Shown here in pieces: positions 11,562-25,000 of a DNA stretch of 64,000 nucleotides. Each line of letters begins with the position of its first letter. Position 1 is the first letter of the stretch. The stretch is from Nemopilema nomurai (Eukaryota; Cnidaria; Scyphozoa; Rhizostomeae; Rhizostomatidae): assembly GCA_003864495.1 (NCBI GenBank), contig ML133473.1, forward strand, positions 615,649-679,648, in the 5' to 3' direction. The notes below the pieces were generated by a model. The model ran no database searches. It was given only the letters and a program-made list of their open reading frames with translations, and was not told the DNA's origin. Both the position numbers and the translations under genes were made by a program.

Positions 11562-11638
11562 GCACCTTACCGGCGTGGAGTCGCAATTCTCCGCTTTGCG
11601 GTGGGCGCAACTACCGCTATCCCAGGCGGCCACGCCCT
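11562..11638 (-). repeat. right terminal inverted repeat of the 2.64-kb element
   Basis: Read on the minus strand it begins AGGGCGTGGCCGCCTGGGA and ends at TAAGGTGC, the same length as the left copy. Confidence 0.8.
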
Positions 11639-12224
11639 TACTCCACCCATGTTACATTGGGCGCTCCTTGCTCCCGTATATACACTACTGTAGCTTACGG
11701 ACGCTTTTAACAACATGGTTGATATCCTGTGGTAGAGAGGGGGGGGGGGGGGTGGTAAACAGCGTAATGGTCCGGAGCCCGCAAAATATAGGTCTTACAG
11801 TTAAATATTTCGACTGTGGCGCAAAAGGGCCCGCTCCAGAGCTTGGCTCCGGGGCCCGGGCTGTCTATCAACGAGCCGGTTTGTGTCCAGCAAGTGTCCG
11901 AAAGTTTTTTCGAAAACCTCAGTCCCTCCGATCCACTTCTTAGTTATTCTCGAGGCGCTCGTCGGCCTTTAAAGCAGGGCAACCCACAGCATATCAGGGA
12001 ACAATGCTATCACCTTGCCATTTTCCTACATGAATTTAAAAATTTTCCTAGAAAAATGTTTTGTTTTGCTCTCGTGTTTTGCTTTACCATCTTTTAGCAT
12101 CTTCATGTGTCCTATGCCTAAAGCTTATCTTTATGCATACAACTCAAAAGAAGGACAAAATGATATCGAGCAAATACACCAGAGTTTCTAATCTTTGAAA
12201 CTGACAAGCAAATAAAAAGGTGGT

Positions 12225-12327
12225 TTACCCTGGGTACCAGACAGGATTCACACCACAACGAGAAAGGGGCGCACTAGACCCGACCCTCTTTTATTTTTAT
12301 GCATAGTGGGTCTGGTACCCAGGGTAA
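12225..12327. repeat. 103-bp foldback with 18-bp perfect inverted ends
   Basis: TTACCCTGGGTACCAGAC at the left is exactly the reverse complement of the right end. Inside lies a further near-inverted pair (actagaccc / agtgggtct). It could form a strong hairpin. No coding capacity; it looks like a short foldback or MITE. Confidence 0.65.
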
Positions 12328-15300
12328 AAGCCGGTATGTATATCTGGCCTGCGTGCAAACTTTATTATCCGTTGCGAAGGATAGCCAATACAAGTATTGT
12401 AAATGCAGCTAAACGCAAAATGTAAACACAACACGTGCTAGGTATCGTCACTAATATTTTTTGATAAGGGGGAAGTCTTGATATTTTGCTCCCCCTAGTA
12501 TTTTATTCGTAGTGCTTTATTGTAATTTCATTAGTTTATTTTGCTCCCCCCCTAGCTTTTATATGGGATTGAAAAAGGAATTCTCTGATCTGGGCAATTT
12601 TATCTTCACATTTGGCAGAAATGAATCATGAATTGGAATCTTCATCTTAAAATTACATCTTCAAAATTTCAATTCTGAAGTTCATATTTGCGAAAGATCC
12701 GTAGATAGCGAGATACAAAATCAATGACGTCTACCCGGATCGGAGACTTCTACATCTTTTAGAAGCGACACCTTGGGTCTAGAGATATGCCTATTGACCC
12801 ATGTTGTTATTGCACTCGTGTTTTTTCGCGGCACAGTTGTCGTCTACACACGAACCTGAGGATGCAATATCAGCAATGCAAAGCATTCTGGGCACTAGGT
12901 AATCATGGACCAGTGCAGACCAGTCTCCGTTTCACCAATAACTTCACCAGTCATTCTTTAAAACCGATGTTAGGTTGGGGCACATCGTGAAACTGAACAT
13001 GAAATAACGGGACCGGATATTGACGCTGAAGCTGGTACGTTCTCAGATCGAATCGTGTTAAGGGCTACAAATGAAGTGAAATTTTTGTGACCAACAGTTT
13101 GCTTGCTGAAAGAAGTCTCTGTTTTAATCCCTCGGCTTTTACGCTGCACAATACTTTAATAAATATTTCTCATTAAGGCTTCAATGAAGTTTGACTTCTC
13201 TTATCACCGAGATTATCCTTTAGCACTGAGAGTTTGAAAGCTCAATCTTCTTACTTAGCTTTGCCTTTTCGTCAAATTAGAAGTAAGGTCATTGAAGCAA
13301 AGTTCTCTCTAGCCCTCATAAGAATGTTCTTAGATTGACAAAACGATCCGAGTGTGTGGAATTTTCAACACGAATCTAAATTCTTGCTCTTTTCTTGTCA
13401 GGGCGATACGAAAGGACAAATGGCAAAACGTTGCAAAAGAGGTACACACTCAGGACATCTGATCAGCAAGGCATCTCAAACGCCACCTCGTGATCTGGGG
13501 GCCAGTTATTAAAAGACATCTGTTGTGGACAGGCCTGGCGCCATCTCATTTCTACCAAACATGGGCCAGCAAGCTCGACAGTTTCAACTTGACAATGCTC
13601 ATTACACTAGATAGAACTAAAAGTGTGCACCATTTTTAGACAAAAGGTGTTTGCAGTATCGTTCAGTGGATATTTAACACCTCTCCCATTCCATTTTTAT
13701 ACTTCCGAAAAGGTGTTCCCTTCTCCTTCAAAAAATCTTAGTCTAAAATGATTTTCAGAAGTTTTTATCAATTACCAACAGTTCTAGCCTCATCCTATGA
13801 CGCTTGCAGTAAGAAATTAGCTATCCTTAAAAGTCGAGTTATTACTTTCGCAATTGAGAATATACTTCTAGCAAGAAAAAATTACTTGCAAAATATACTT
13901 ACCGACACCCTCTAGAATCTACAAATTTTCGCTTTTTTACTTCATTAAATTCCAAATAATAGTTTCTCTATTCAAAAGCGAACAACCTATACACCTTGTA
14001 GACACCCCCTTTCCAAGCAGAATGATAGTTTGATGGCCATTTCCTAAGCACCACTTTAACTTTACCTGATCGCTCAAACAGTCCAGCTCTGACCATGCAA
14101 TGGAAAATAACTTTATTATAATAGGATGTTGTTGATAATGGCATACACTGACTGGAAAGTGTGCATAGCATTAATAAACTTTTACGGAGCACTTTGCCTA
14201 AATTTTCCTATTCAACTGACAGATTCCTGAGTAACTGCATTCATTTGTAGGCCTTATTCTGGAATCAAGGCTGCAAAAAATATCTCTTGTTATGCAATTA
14301 TGCATGCTATTTATAAGGGTAGCACTTCTGCTCTAAAATTATTCGTGCCTGTCTTTTTGCTTGAACTATTGTGATGGAGAAAATCTGCGATGTGCAATAG
14401 GCCATTCAGTTTGCACGCTCAAGAGTCATCTTCCTCAAGGTGATCAGATTATTCATCTCTCCATTCATTTCACATTAGTTTTTTTCCAAGATCAGAGCAG
14501 ACGTCTTAAATAAACCTTTCGACTTTTTCAGCACTCCAAACTCTCTCAAAATCTTCCATGAAATTTTCCCCATTTTTCTTTCTAATCCTTGTTTAGATGT
14601 ATTACATTTGGCAAGCAATACATAGAAGCAATACTGCCTTTGAAAAGGAATGTTCAAAACAATTTTTTTATGCGTGGTTTAGTATTCAAAATCAATGCTA
14701 AATCAAACCTTTACATTGAAATTATACAGATACTCATACCAAACCTTGGTATAAAAGCTCTGTTCTATTACACTGACTTTGGGAAAAATGGCTTTCCTTG
14801 GTCAGTGTATCGGCTGCCTTCAACTACATCCAAGAACACTTTCCTGTCCTATAAGCCTCCATAATTCCTAGGCTCATCACCTACGAGCTAGTAAAAAGCA
14901 GTTTACTGCAGTCCAGGAATGCATGAACCGTCTCAAACCAGATAAGAATTTCAATGACAGATTTCCTTTTGTGTGAAAACGTCTGATCACTATAGGAAGA
15001 ATTCGAGGAGACAACATTTTCAATGTGAATTTTCTTTGTAATAAGCAAGTTCAAAGAGACATGTTTAAAGCACGATAAGTAATGCTGGTAATGGTATGAT
15101 AGAAAATAGAACTGAAACATCAATTTGCAAACGATCAGTGGAATGTTGGATCTACTTTAGCTGTGTAGTGATGGATGATTTACCAAGTGAAAATACTTGC
15201 TAGATTCTAAATTTCTTAAATACAACTTCTCGATGCTCTTCTTGAGCATTTAAGAATGACCATCTACTAAGTAAAAAGAAATGCAGCAACGGAAAGCAAT

Positions 15301-18300
15301 AATTTTCATGTCAGTGCAAAGCTCTAAATTCCTGCTTGTAAAACGTGTTGTACAGGGCTCTCTCGGTTTAACGTGAAGCTATTTTTGTTTAAAGGTACAG
15401 AGTGCCAGATAATTTGCATGGCTTGAAAAAGAGCAAGGATGCCAATTTAAACAGATAATACTGGTATAAAAAATAGCAAAAAAATCGATACTTGGACTTA
15501 TTTTGATATCGAACGAATCGATGAGAATGTCTCAAATTAGGTTTAGCTGGAAAAGATAGTTATTGTTTATCCAGATGAATTAGTGAGAAACTAATGATAA
15601 GATGTTTGCAATTTTTCAGAATTCAATAATAAAATAATAGCTAGAGAGTGAAGGCAAATTAATATCAAGCTGTTTGCAGGTGAGGAAAGCAAGGTCGGAT
15701 TCTCTCGACTATCAATTGTATCATGCCGCTGTATGTTACGTGCATTTCATGTCTCTGGCAGTTTTGTTTCCTAATTGTGTTCTTCTCGTTGTCTTCAAAG
15801 TTTATCATTCATCTTAGTCAAGTTTTAATTCTATTGCATAGAGATTTCATGCAAGACATCCAAGTTGGTCACAGCCCTGAAAACATTGTGAAATATTCGA
15901 GCAAACAGTAAAATCTACTTGTCTCTATTTGCTAGCACGATATAAATTTGAGAGCCAGAGTTCTAGTGTCTCTAAAAAGGATACTTTCTCTACGGTAGCC
16001 ATTTTATTGACGTTCTCTCTGCACCATCAGCAATAGCTTTATGATGCCACTTTATACATGAGGATATACTAAATCAGCTTAATTTTTATCTAAAATGAAG
16101 ATTACTTTCATCATTATTCTAAGCCAATATTCGAGTCATATAACGCCATAACATTGGGGGGTTCAAGAGGAGGGGGTTGCTTGATTGAAATGTGAACATA
16201 TATGTGAAAGCATTTTAGCATGGGATATAGCAGCATTTGAGCGCAGTTTAATCATTTTTCTAGGTGCTTCATTTGCCTCTTGTTGTCTATCGTCTAGTTT
16301 GACTCTGCGCTAAAACTTTATTTGAAAATTCGAGAAAGTCTCTTTATCCTCATGTGGAAACCGAAGAATCACCTTCCTTCCTTTATCAATCTTGCATTGA
16401 GCCAGATAAAGTTTAAAAAAATTTCTGATCAAAATATTTTGCAGCTTGTAAATCTATGATAACAGGTGTAGAATGACTCGATTACATATATCATCATCCA
16501 ACTATAACTATTGTTTTGGTTTATCACGCAATATGTAATTTCCGTGCGATATTATTTGCTTTGCAATTGTGATAGAAATCACAGAGATAGCGAACGCGAT
16601 AATGGCTTAACATGTATACTTGATATAACAGATGGAATTTATTGCAGTGGCTATCAAAATATACTGTGTACACGACAAAAATATCAGCATTGTCATCGTG
16701 GTTAGGTTATTTCCGGGTAGAGACCTTGATCAAACTGCCACGTGCAAACATGGTATGATGAAGCAACTGTTAATTATGGAATGCTATTTGGCAAATTGAA
16801 TTCTCTCCATCAGGGATTATCTAGGGCAAAGGGGGCCTAGGGCCAACAATAACAACCAATATGCTATGTGTTGCAAACTTCTCCTTGCTATCTCAATCTT
16901 CAGAAACATTCATCTTTTGAATAAACTTCGAATGTCATCAAATAATCTTGACTCCGGAATTTCAATAAATATCTAAATGTGAAAAACTGACACATGTTTT
17001 CTGCATGTTGCTGTTATGAGCAGCTCAAATCCTTTATGGAACAAAATTTGCAAGCATTGATGAAGGATGTCCACTGAGGCTCGTGTCATTACACGTTCTT
17101 TTCTTTTCAAGATGTAGCAATGCTAAAATAGGGCAATCAAATCAATCAACCGTCAATAAGCTAGTTTCGGTGAATTGGTCTTTTCATCTTATGATAATTA
17201 GACGTTAATTATCGCTGATCAGTTGTTGAAAACATTTTTGCTTCAGTTTTTGCCAAGAAAGATCTATTAAAGTGTTTCAAAATACAAACAAGAGATATAA
17301 GTGATTTCTATATAGACCTTTGATTTTGACTGACAATATGACGTTATTTCACAAGAAGGAATAAGTAGCTCATATCGATGACCTGATTATTAATAGCATA
17401 GACAAAATGCATCCATTGAGAAAAGCAACATCAATCTAGTGTTTATCTCCATGAAGTAATAACTTTGCAGTTGACTGCAGTAAAGGTGTTTCTTTTTAGA
17501 CCATACTCAGGCCTGTCACAAGAATTTTATTGTCTGCGATACCGTAGAGGAGGAAAACTGCAAACTTATTTATCTAAATTGTGTTGATAATTTGTATGAG
17601 ACCCGATTGATAGCAACTTTCTCCAGCCGAGATGTCAGCTTACTGGTAGGCCTAATGGACGCCCTTGTCTTCCTTTCCGACACGGTCAACTGGACCCTTC
17701 TGAATTGTAAATGTTAGAAATTCCTTGCGATCTATGGGTGTTTCTCGAGATTAAGGCTTTTTAGGAGTGTATGTTTACTGGGCAATGGCCAATACTGCTT
17801 AGTCGGTTCCTACTGGGTTCCTTGAAATCAAAACTTTAGTGAATAGGTATATCGCTTGGAACAACTGATGACTATATTTGGTCAATAGAGGCAGCTTTGG
17901 AGAGAGTGTTTTGAAACAATGCAGCCTAGCTGAAAACTCATCGAAGCTGCCTCAGACAAAGTTTATGGTCGCGCCCTGTTCTTTGACAGTATTTGAAAGC
18001 GATGTGATTTACATGGCCCCAGCTAGTAGATGAATTTGAAAGAGTTCTCGAATTTGCTATGAAAAATCGGGCAATGGTTGTTTTATTGAAGTACTAAAGG
18101 TGATTCCTAGGGATCAATGTTTTGCTCTTCATGGCCAAGGCCCCAAAGTGGCCAGCAATAGCAACCCTTTTCATAACAATGCATATTGTTGTTTTTCAAT
18201 CGAACTAAAGATCAAGTAATAATCCTATTATGTACTTCTTTATTTAACTTGGTTGGAATCGAAATTCCGCCGCCTTATGGCAGGTCTAGAAATAGTCCTA

Positions 18301-18893
18301 AATAGGCAAACCAACTGTTAAAGCAAGCAGCAAAACCACTTTGTCTCAAATGCAATTGGGTAAACTTTGCTTCGACGACCTTTGCTCGGCTCTGTGCATG
18401 TTTCTAAAACTTCCTTAGACAGCAAATGTTGACTTCTAACTCAAACGACCCCTTTGAGAAAAGCTTATAGAAGGTCCTATACAAATATGCTCGACTTCTT
18501 TGTCCTATTGTTCTTTTATCCTCTAATTGTTCCTAAGCGCGAAACGATTACTCGTTGGGGATTCCATGTGTGTAGGGAAACGCGTCAGGCCCTTCATTTT
18601 GCAAAACATTGTTTGAATTTTCCAACTTTTTGTTGTCGATATTTACTCACTACAAGCTCCAACATGCTCGCAAGGACTTTTTAGTGCCTTTAGACACTGT
18701 TTTTTAGTAATATGTATGTATTTCGCTTGAAAAGTAGAAGCCAAGCTGGCAATTTTGGCACCTTATGGCTTCATGTTCTTTTGCGAGGCAATCGCCCTGC
18801 CCATCATCGAACGAAATGGCGTGATTTGATTGGTCGAATGTTGTGATAGGCGGAGTTCTATTCATATTCTAAGTAACTGTTGTAGAATCATAA
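12328..18893. other. long intergenic stretch, no gene recognised
   Basis: About 6.5 kb of AT-rich sequence upstream of the myosin gene. Open frames are short (up to about 90 codons) and carry no recognisable motif, splice-framed coding pattern, tRNA or rRNA. Distal control elements of the myosin gene could lie here, but no specific muscle motif cluster was seen. Confidence 0.4.
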
Positions 18894-18901
18894 TATAAAA
18901 T
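18894..18901 (+). promoter_or_regulatory. TATA box of the myosin heavy chain gene
   Basis: TATAAAAT lies 171-178 nt upstream of the start codon at 19072. A start site near 18925 would give a 5' UTR of about 150 nt with no need for an extra upstream exon. An E-box (CACCTG) lies at about 18960. Assignment is by position and consensus only. Confidence 0.5.
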
Positions 18902-19071
18902 AATTGAGAATACGCAAGGGAGGTGGTTGCTCATTTGATCGGTGCTCAGGGCTGTCCTCACCTGTGTTGATCGGTTCTCGGAGCAGGCCAAGTTAACTTG
19001 CGATTGTGTTTAGAAACTTGAGCGAAGAGGTTGAAGATTGAAAAATACTTGTTGTGACAACCTAAACAACT

Positions 19072-22000
19072 ATGGATTCGAAGGAGGCTCCGGAGTTCGA
19101 GGGAATGCAGTACTTGCGGCAATCACAAGCCCAACAGCTGCAAGACCAGACTAAGACTTTCGATGCAAAGAAATGGATATGGATTCCAGAACAGGACAAA
19201 AAGGGAATGGACGGTTTTATTCCAGCCGTTGTGAAGTCGACTACGGGGGAAAAATGCGAAGTTGAGACTCAAGATGGAAAGGTAAATGGGATGAAAATTC
19301 TCAAATTCCTCCAACCGATTGCTTTTTTACCTTTATAGACTTCTGTTATCGTTTTACTTTGGAGTCTTGCAAAATAGAAAATGTCTAAGTTGACCTATCT
19401 ACTTTTTCTAGACCTTGACTTGCAAGAAAGATGACATCCAACAAATGAATCCTCCAAAGTTCGAAAAGGCTGAGGATATGGCTGCACTGTCCTATCTTAA
19501 CGAAGCTAGCGTCTTATACAACTTGAGGGCGAGGTACACAGCTGCCATGATCTATGTAAGTTTTTTCCCTATTTGAAAGCATTTCTTTTTCTACGAATTT
19601 AGCTTTGCCACTTGCATATTCGCTCCAGCACTCATTTCAAAGTTTGTTAAGGAAAAGTTGAACCAGCAACAATCCATTCAAAAGCTTTGACATGCAACAA
19701 GATTTGCTTTGTAAGATATTTTCGCAAGCATTTTATCTGCTTGTTTGTTTAGAACTACTACAAATCATTGATGTACAAACTTCTTTTCTTTTGTATGGGT
19801 AGAGAGGATTGCGAATTCTTTATGGCAACGCCAAATTGTAGGACATATGAAACGCCCTCCCATATCATTCAGTTATCCTGTACTCTCAGCATCTGTTCTT
19901 CAAATGCGTGCCTCTGGAAGTGATATTTGCTAGAAACCTGGATAAAACAGTCAGACATTTAGTCTTCATTGAGAGCATACGGTTTATGAAGATTATTTGC
20001 CTGTAGGGTTTTCTAGCAACCTGCAAATAGTTTGCCCCCACTGCTCTAATACAGCGAGGTGGCTGTCTGTACGGACAGAAGCTGGTCCGTTCAACAGCTA
20101 GCCTCGCCCATTGGCGTTGTGAGATCACCGCTTTCCAGACCACTGATTATCGGATAATTGTTTATGCAAAAGAGAGCTCCGAGCTGGCTTGGAAACCTCC
20201 AAGCAGAGGCAATAAATTTTTCTATCTGCATGCTATTGGGTATCGTACCGGCTGTGAATGGCGAAATTTTTTGAAAACACCAAAGTAGGGAGGATGGGAG
20301 CGAAACAGGTGTGTGAAACGGGGAGAGTTACAATGGCGAAGCAAAGAGGCCGCCGGCAGCTCTAACAATCAAAGAATGCTTTAGTGCGTTTAAACGGATT
20401 TGAAGATTAGGCCGGTATATTTTCAAATTATGGCCCATTTCAAAAGATTTGTGTTCTCTAAATCTCCTAATAGGGAAGCGGAAAGCTTGCACTCCTGCAG
20501 AGAATATTTCCATGTTCACACACAAGAGTGGAGTAACTACCTGGAGTTCGATTGTTCTCTTCCCAGAGCGTACTCAACCAGCACTGCCAACCCTAACCCA
20601 ATGAAAAACAACCTAACTGCTTATTATAGCTACGCCTTAACTAGAAGGGGACATCCAATTTCTTTCAACCTTTTGCCCGGTAAAGAAATCACTGACATTA
20701 AGCCTTATTGTTAAGACTGATAACTCAACAATGCCTCTGATGATGGGCTTAGCCTTATCTTTTGCTCAGAAATGTTTAGTGAATATTCCTCTAGGGTCGT
20801 GGAGCAATCAGCAGGTCTTTACCCAGGGCTCAAATTGCCAAACGTTTTTGTTTTGTCTGCGCCAAAGCTTCTTGAATGCACTATACAAAGGTTTGCGTTT
20901 GGCTAGCAGCTCCAAGCTACAGCACAACAAACCCACGCTGTCAAAGTACACCACAGAACATTCTTATATCCATAATCTATACAGATCTTCAAATTCCTTA
21001 ATCATCAGCCGATTCATATTTTCTATCTAAGTTGACCTTTGATTAACATAGAAAACGGAGGCCAATTCTATGGAAAAACTTTAGGTCGTCCCTGTTGAGC
21101 AGCAAACAAACATACTGAATGAGATTTAATTCACTGTAAAAAGTATTAAAGAAAGCGCGTTTGGCTTATGGCCTCAATAGTGTTTGTTCTTCTGTTTCTT
21201 TTGTTGTTGCACTAAGCTAAATGCCGGATCGGATTTCTCTTGCTGCATCCCGAATGCCACAGCCTGTTTTCCCAGCCAGAAGTTGTATACACGATAGTGA
21301 TGCATTGACTGTCTTTTTGGCGATTGCTTCGTTTAAGCAGTAGGACACTGAACAACGCCTTTGTATAGAGGAGTCTACCACAGTCAAACCCCCCTCCAGT
21401 TCTCAAGTGAAAGTAATCAGACATTTATTGCTACACAGCTTGATCCAAGAAAGGTCCAATGTCCGGCCAGTTAAGCTTAGCAATTTGAACCGGGAAATTT
21501 CAATTACCAATATCGGAACTGCAATCTTTTTACTTGAATCAGCCTCAATGAATATGTCCCTAAATTCAGAACTGCTTCCAACATCAGTTATCTTAAGCAT
21601 TGATATTTCTCTTCGCTATGAAAAATTAGAATTGCTTTAAAATCTATTCATCCGCTTTGTTGCTATCAGGTAATCATTTTATGTCCCAAATACGCCCCTT
21701 CTACAACACCCTCACTTTGAGAACCCCCTGAAAATGAACTAAGAAAACTCACGATGGCTCTTAACCCCCCCCCCCCCCCATTTTCTCTACAGCTGTAAGC
21801 TAATGGCTATAGGCATCTTATTTCATTGCTGTTTTTCTCAACAGACCTACTCTGGACTTTTCTGTGTGACCATCAATCCATACAGAAGGCTACCAATCTA
21901 CACTGATGATGTCATCAACTATTTCAGAGGGAAAAGAAGGGCTGAAGTCCCACCTCACGTGTTCGCCATCGTTGACAACGCCTACCAAGACATGTTGATT

Positions 22001-25000
22001 GACCACGAGAACCAGTCGCTTTTGATCACGTGAGTTTAGCGAGACATTAATATCAATGGACGTCGTAATCACGATTAGATTCGTTTGATTTCCATCTACC
22101 GATCGTTGGTATGTGAATATGGGCGTGGAAGGCATCTTTCAAGTGAAGGGGGCATATGTAGGAAAGGGAAGGGCACTTTTGGAGGCCAAATGGGCACATC
22201 ATCTCAAATATCGAAAATTAGGTGGGGCACGTGCCCCCTGCACCCTTGGTTTCTTTGTCTGTGCATTATACTTGGCTGCTAACTTTTTTAGCGAAACATG
22301 AATGCATTGTGAAGTTAGTCACAAAACAGTGAACAAATTTTGATTACAGTCTACAAAAGGCCTGTCTACTTGGTGTACTTGTTTAATACATCTTAGGCAC
22401 ACGGATTGATAAAATATTTTTCTATCTGATTATCAGCGGTGAGTCTGGTGCAGGAAAGACTGAGAACACGAAGAAGGTCATCCAATACCTTGCAAAAGTT
22501 GCAGGAGTTGAGAAGAAAACCAACAAGGTAACAGTGTCCTCTGTAACCTCTAGTTTGTAATGCATCTGTAACCTCTGTGAGATACAGTATCAAATACACT
22601 TCTATAATCATATTTCCTGATCAGCAACCTTGCAATACAAGATTATTCATTAATTGGCTTATAGAGATCATATATTCTGTTCATTGATTCTCACCTAAAA
22701 TTTGCCATTTCTTTTACTTACAGCAGGAAGAGACTGAGAAGAAGGGAATGATGGGCGGAACTCTGGATGAGCAAGTAGTTGAAGCCAACCCAATTCTAGA
22801 GGCTTATGGTAACGCAAAGACCATCAGGAACAACAACTCATCCCGTTTCGTACGTAGTACCACGTCCACTGATTCGAATTTCCCGTATCACGTTCTAACA
22901 TTTACATATCGTTTCTACTGTTTGGAACAATGATCATTCCTTTGATGTTACATTCTTGATTTTCTAGGGTAAATTCATCCGTTGCCACTTCAGTCAAACT
23001 GGTAAACTGGCTGGTGCTGATATTGAATCATGTGAGTTTTCTTGCTGCTTTCTTTAGCATGTTGTTCAAATATTGAATATTTATTAAAGCTAATGAAAAT
23101 TCTTATCGTTAAAGCATCACTTCATAGTTAAAGCAAGCAAGGTTTTCTTGTTTTTTTGCGCCGATATTGATGTGGTGTGAAAATTTTTCTCGAATAATAT
23201 GTTGCCTCATGCATACACAGATCTGCTAGAAAAGTCACGTGTCGTCCATCAGATGTCCAACGAGAGGAATTACCATATCTTCTACCAGTTGCTTTATTGC
23301 ACACCAGATGACTATGCAGGTAGGCTTGCTTCTTAGACTTTCTAAAAACTATTGAAAAAGCAAATGCTAGCCTGGTCTTAGCAAGTAGAAGCTCAGTTTA
23401 AGTCAGGACTCACCTTCTCTGGATTTGAAAATTCAAAAAACAATCCCACTTCTTTCACCATGCTAGTTTGAGTGATAAGCGATGAAAGACGGTGAATTAG
23501 TTTATGCAAGTGCTTTCCATGGCAACATTATTTTCAACGCGAATCTTTACATTTCAGAGAAGCTTCTGCTAGCCTCAAGAGAACCGAAGGACTACAATTA
23601 CCTCGTAAAGGGATGTTACACAGTTGATGGCATCGATGATCACGAAGAATTTGCAGCTACTGAGGTTTCCACTCTAACCTATACATATCCATCATTGCAT
23701 CCTAAAATTTGCCACTACTTAAGTAACAGTTAAGCATATAAAGAAACATCAAAAATCCCCTGTAACCAATTGTACTACCCTGCTGTAAACAAATGTTTAT
23801 TAACTTGATTAGAGAAACAACAAAACATTGCACTGATAAGGAACTTCATTAGCCATGTTTGCAAAGTTAACTTATATGAATTATCCCTAAATGCAAAGAG
23901 ATCTTATGAAGCTAGTCCTTGTAATAAGCTGTCAGCACTTGAAAATATAAGCACCTCGTTTGAAAGAGAGCCTTGTTCCCTGTAGAATGCTGCCAGAGTC
24001 TTGGGCTTCAATGAAGACGAGAAACTTAGCATGTACAAAATTTGTACTGCCATTTTGCACATGTCTAACATCAAGCTGAAACAAAGACCAAGAGAAGAGC
24101 AGGCTGAAATTGCTGATCCAGCTGGTAATAAACAGTTTTCGAACTTTTTAATACACAACACTTAGATTCTCAGACCATTTGCTTCCTTTGACTAGTATGA
24201 CTTCCAAGGAATAGCGTTGCTCATTTAAACACAACTTATAAAGAAAGCTACATGACTAAATGAGAAAATTTATTCCTCACAAGACGGTGAAAAGGTTGCC
24301 TTCTTGCTTGGAATCCCGGTAACCGAATTCCACAAAGGCCTCACAAAGCCAAAGGTCAAGGTCGGAACAGAAATGGTGCACAAAGGTCAGAACATAGATC
24401 AAGTGACCTATGCCATTGCTGCCTTGTCCAAGGCAATGTACGAGAGGATGTTCTGGTGGTTGGTCCAACGTGTCAACAAAGCTTTGGATACAAAGGAAAG
24501 AAGATCCTACTTCATTGGTGTGCTCGATATTGCTGGGTTCGAGATCTTCGACGTAAGCTTTCTGCATTTTTACTTGCCTCCTATAGCCTTTGATCTCGCT
24601 GCTGTTTTCCATGAAATGCCTAGTAAGCTACGAGTGTCTGCAATACTGGTAAAGCTATGGTTAAACTGTCGATAGCTACTTTGCTTTGAAAATACATTTC
24701 TAGCAACATCAATAGTGTTTCCCATTTCCTGGAATTAAAGATTTGCTTCGCATCAGCATTTGGACCTTAAACTACACATCATGTTTTTACTTCAAGCGCA
24801 CATCTCCTAAATAAGTAACATTCATCTTGTGCATTGAAATCTTCTACAGAGTTAACTTTTTAAGCTCTCATATCAAGACTCTCATATCATTCTTTACTAC
24901 TGCAGACTAGATTTGCTAACACCATTTTCCTTTTAACAGTACAACACCTTCGAACAACTGTGCATCAACTTGACCAACGAGAAGCTGCAACAGTTCTTCA

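Larger units (their letters stand above)
8999..11638. mobile_element. 2.64-kb element with 77-bp terminal inverted repeats carrying decayed ORFs
   Basis: The two ends are GC-rich and match as ungapped inverted repeats of equal length (77 bp), both starting AGGGCGTGGCCGCCTGGGA, with roughly ten mismatches. The interior is strikingly AT-rich and holds four ORFs or pseudogenes: an ankyrin-repeat gene and one ORF on +, and one ORF plus an intron-containing broken gene on -. Canonical splice sites inside argue for a eukaryotic element rather than bacterial DNA. No transposase family could be recognised and no target-site duplication is visible next to the ends, so the class is unknown. It may be a non-autonomous or degenerate copy. 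Confidence 0.7.

Noticed and set aside
11407..12097. Overlapping ORFs of 67-142 codons around 11.4-12.1 kb
   Set aside because: They run across the right inverted repeat and a G-run, frames conflict with one another, and no protein is recognisable.
20328..21030. Several 65-104 codon ORFs in myosin intron 2
   Set aside because: No family resemblance, no flanking splice pattern fitting the motor phases, and the motor protein is complete without them.
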